A stretch of DNA of 64,000 nucleotides from MPNP01 sp026709725. Lineage in GTDB: Bacteria; Pseudomonadota; Alphaproteobacteria; Rhodobacterales; Rhodobacteraceae. Below, in pieces: positions 61,970 to 64,000 of this stretch. Made by a program: the position numbers and the translations under genes. The first letter of the stretch is position 1. Every line of letters starts with the position of its first letter. The notes beneath the pieces are model-generated. The model did not search any database. It was not told the origin of the DNA and was given only the letters and a program-made list of their open reading frames with translations. The stretch spans positions 1,984,001-2,048,000 of the forward strand of contig OZ241384.1 in assembly GCA_965200805.1 (NCBI GenBank), in the 5' to 3' direction.

Positions 61970-62399
61970 GGCCGATCAGGCCCTTGGTCTGCCGAGGCGT
62001 GAAAGCCCGGGTGCAGCCGGGCTGGACCTCAAGGCCAACCTGCTGATCGCTGACCGTTTGGCGGGAATCGGAATCGCCCCGGGCGCATTCACCCTTGTGC
62101 CGACAGGTCTGCGTGTTGCGCTGCCACCGGGCTATGAGGCGCAGGTGCGCCCCCGATCAGGACTTGCATACCGATCAGGCGTGACGGTCCTGAACTCTCC
62201 CGGGACGATTGACAGCGACTATCGTGGCGAGATCAGGATTCTTCTGGTCAATTTCGGCACCAGTCCCGCCTCAATCCTGCATGGGGACCGGATTGCCCAG
62301 CTGGTCATTGCTGCATTGCCCCCGTATGAGATTCATCCTGTCCGCGATCTTGACAGCACCACGCGCGGGCATGGTGGATTTGGCTCGACCGGGCGGTGA
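61938..62399 (+). CDS. dut: dUTP diphosphatase
   Basis: 153 residues with the five dUTPase motifs: SPGAAGLDLKA (I), RPRSGLAYRSGVTVLN (II), GTIDSDYRGEIRILLVN (III), GDRIAQLVI (IV) and RGHGGFGSTGR (V). It forms a trimer that hydrolyses dUTP to dUMP. The coaBC-dut order is common in alphaproteobacteria. The ATG at 61938 lies inside coaBC. The ThiF/MoeB-like gene starts directly after its stop. Confidence 0.96.
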   Translation: MVTIKISWTDEADQALGLPRRESPGAAGLDLKANLLIADRLAGIGIAPGAFTLVPTGLRVALPPGYEAQVRPRSGLAYRSGVTVLNSPGTIDSDYRGEIRILLVNFGTSPASILHGDRIAQLVIAALPPYEIHPVRDLDSTTRGHGGFGSTGR

Positions 62400-63359
62400 G
62401 TGCGGCACCCGCTGCTCCGGATGCCTTACCGGGTTTGGGATGGGGACGGATATCCAATGATGGTCTGGGCCCTGGGTCTTGGGCTTGTCGGTCTGGTGGG
62501 GCTGTATGCGCTCATGCTCCGCCGGCTGCGGCGCATATCCCGACGCCGCCTGCATGCGGCAGAGGAAAGTCACGCCGGGCCCGCGCTGAATGATCACGAG
62601 ATCACGCGCTACGCACGTCATCTCGTTCTGCGCGAAATCGGTGGACCCCGACAGCTCAGACTCAAGCAGTCCAGAGTTCTGGTGGTGGGGGCCGGAGGGG
62701 TCGGCTCGCCGGCGCTGCTCTATCTTGCGTCATGCGGGGTTGGCTGTCTCGGTGTCGTTGATGATGATCGGGTGGAGTTGACCAATCTGCAGCGCCAGAT
62801 CATTCACGATGAGACAGGCCTGAAGACGCACAAGACCCGCAGCGCAAAGACTGCGATCAGGCGTCTGAATCCCCTCATCAACGTTGAGGAGCATCGTGTG
62901 CGTCTGGACACGACAAATGCGTCCGATCTGATCGGTGCCTATGATCTCGTGATTGACGGGGCGGACAGGATCGAGACCCGACGGCTCGTCAATCGGGTTT
63001 GCGTTGACTGTTCAGTTCCACTGGTCTTTGGTGCTGTCAGCCAGTGGGAGGGACAGGTCGGTGTCATCCTCCCCGGCCAAAGTGCCTGTTATGAATGTCT
63101 GTTCCCCACAACGCCGGCAGCCGGTGATATCCCAACATGCGCAGAAGCCGGCGTCTTTGGTGCCCTGCCTGGCGTTGTTGGAACCCTCGCCGCGATCGAG
63201 GCCATGAAGATCTGCATGGAGATCGGCACACCGCTCATCAATGCAATCCTGATCTATGATGCACTCCATGGCAACACCCGCCAGATCGCCTGTGATCGCC
63301 GCCCGGGGTGCCAGGTCTGTGGCCACCTGTGGAACACGGGTCCAGAAAATGGGATCTGA
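62400..63359 (+). CDS. moeB: HesA/MoeB/ThiF family adenylyltransferase with N-terminal membrane helix
   Basis: 319 residues from a GTG at 62400. A hydrophobic helix near residues 20-42 (MVWALGLGLVGLVGLYALML) with RRLRR after it suggests a membrane anchor, a pattern also seen in some alphaproteobacterial MoeB. The E1-like domain has NDHEITRYARHLVLREIGGP, the nucleotide-binding VLVVGAGGVGSPALLYLASC, catalytic cysteine region IPTCAEAGVFGALPG, and Zn cysteines CYECLFP and CQVCGHL. It activates the C-terminus of a ubiquitin-like sulfur carrier such as MoaD or ThiS by adenylation. No MoaD gene is in the window. Confidence 0.88.
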   Translation: MRHPLLRMPYRVWDGDGYPMMVWALGLGLVGLVGLYALMLRRLRRISRRRLHAAEESHAGPALNDHEITRYARHLVLREIGGPRQLRLKQSRVLVVGAGGVGSPALLYLASCGVGCLGVVDDDRVELTNLQRQIIHDETGLKTHKTRSAKTAIRRLNPLINVEEHRVRLDTTNASDLIGAYDLVIDGADRIETRRLVNRVCVDCSVPLVFGAVSQWEGQVGVILPGQSACYECLFPTTPAAGDIPTCAEAGVFGALPGVVGTLAAIEAMKICMEIGTPLINAILIYDALHGNTRQIACDRRPGCQVCGHLWNTGPENGI

Positions 63360-64000
63360 TCGGGACCCATCGGCTCCACACACCTGACTCCTCTCCAATC
63401 CGTACGAATGATCGGTGCATGCGGATTGGTGTGCGACAGATGCCGATGGAAGGACCAGAATAGTTTATGTGTCCTGTGGTAAGGAGGGGAGGAGCATACC
63501 CGTTTTTGGTACGAATTTCATTGCCCTTGATAGGCCATTGGTCAGACAGACCACTTTTCAAATTCTCAATGGAATATGCTGATTCCTAGACAGTTATGGG
63601 GCAGGATTAAACCGAACCTCCAGTGCCCGATCAGCGCACGTCTCCGACCCTGAACAGGTCTGACTTTTCAGGAGCCCATCTTCCGCACCAGTCGTGCCGA
63701 TGCCCTGATTTTCGACCCTCCTCGGACCCTGCGGCTCCTGTTTCCCGGGATTCAGGATCCGGAGATGCCAATGTCATGCCATGAAAGACATCAGATACCG
63801 GAATGATCCCTGACACCCCCATCCCGTCCCCGAGGGCGTCCGTGAGGGTGCGCGGGTGCGGCAGAAGACACGCCGCAATCCGGGTGCCGATCTTGCTGTC
63901 CCCAAGGAGACGTGGAAAGGTCCCGCCCGCACCCTCAGGGACCTCCTCATCATCACATGACGGGCCGGGACTGTCCCGCTCCCTGATTCCCCGCTCCCCG
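63360..64000. other. Right-hand gap up to the window edge
   Basis: I found no supported gene. A minus-strand frame is open from the right edge to about 63631 (including VSGIIPVSDVFHG), but it has no start, no domain and no coding pattern I trust. No tRNA or terminator was recognised. Confidence 0.35.

Noticed and set aside
63631..64000. Minus-strand frame open from the right edge
   Set aside because: No start inside the window, no recognisable motif and no coding bias that I trust; it could be the end of a gene beyond the edge but cannot be supported.
1..64000. tRNA, rRNA and CRISPR arrays
   Set aside because: I looked in the gaps for tRNA T-loop patterns, rRNA-like blocks and regularly spaced repeats and found none. 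A covariance-model scan (for example tRNAscan or Rfam) could still find small RNAs.

Overview
The window looks like chromosomal DNA of an alphaproteobacterium. The evidence is the gene neighbourhoods: ilvE divergent from a MarR regulator and OmpR-type response regulator pair of the petP-petR type, a histone-deacetylase-like gene followed by xseB and ispA, coaBC followed by dut, dapD-dapE, and an RpiR-type MurR. A Rhodospirillales or marine SAR116-like lineage is possible, but I cannot fix the genus. Base composition is moderately GC-rich. It becomes clearly GC-richer and gene-poor at about 44-47.6 kb, and there is a small AT-rich insertion near 22.7 kb. Genes often overlap by 4 bp (ATGA, GTGA, TTGA), so translational coupling appears common.

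Layout. 1-12 kb: end of murJ, then a muramic-acid cluster (murR divergent from murQ, a five-part Dpp-like ABC importer, a beta-lactamase-fold hydrolase, anmK and an acetyltransferase). This looks like an ABC-based route for taking up and degrading N-acetylmuramic acid or anhydro-muropeptides. 12.7-21.6 kb: a GntR-controlled sugar locus (mutarotase and regulator on the minus strand; Rbs-like ABC importer, UxuA-family dehydratase, SDR, RraA-family protein and lactonase on the plus strand). Its parts would make a complete non-phosphorylative oxidative sugar pathway. 21.8-25.4 kb: rsmI preceded by an exact 607-bp duplication of its 5' half; the DNA between the copies holds higBA, a 149-bp MITE-like element and an IS630-like remnant. 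25.5-34 kb: gshB, a 24-G homopolymer, a phosphatase/cobU pair, ilvE, petP-petR, a decayed toxin-antitoxin module, the HDAC-like gene, xseB plus a tandem xseB-like gene, and ispA. 34.5-39.3 kb: an ABC exporter, a broken OLD-type ATPase and a Uma2-type protein. 39.8-44.1 kb: manC, cca and argG.

44.1-51.4 kb is the accessory part. It has a long GC-rich stretch without recognisable intact genes, a decayed lipoprotein, a VapBC module between two 51-bp direct repeats, and a two-gene operon of an AlbA_2/HATPase protein with a ParA-type ATPase. 51.5-63.4 kb returns to ordinary content: an amino-acid ABC transporter, creatininase-family protein, exonuclease, msrA, yggT, an MFS transporter, dapD-dapE, a TIGR04282 glycosyltransferase, coaBC, dut and a membrane-anchored ThiF/MoeB enzyme.

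Two recurring features stand out. Intergenic regions carry degenerate dispersed repeats (two families recognised here). Toxin-antitoxin modules are frequent, with two intact and two decayed. The best candidates for less-described biology are the GntR sugar pathway, the ABC muropeptide cluster, the AlbA_2-ParA pair and the duplicated rsmI/higBA segment.
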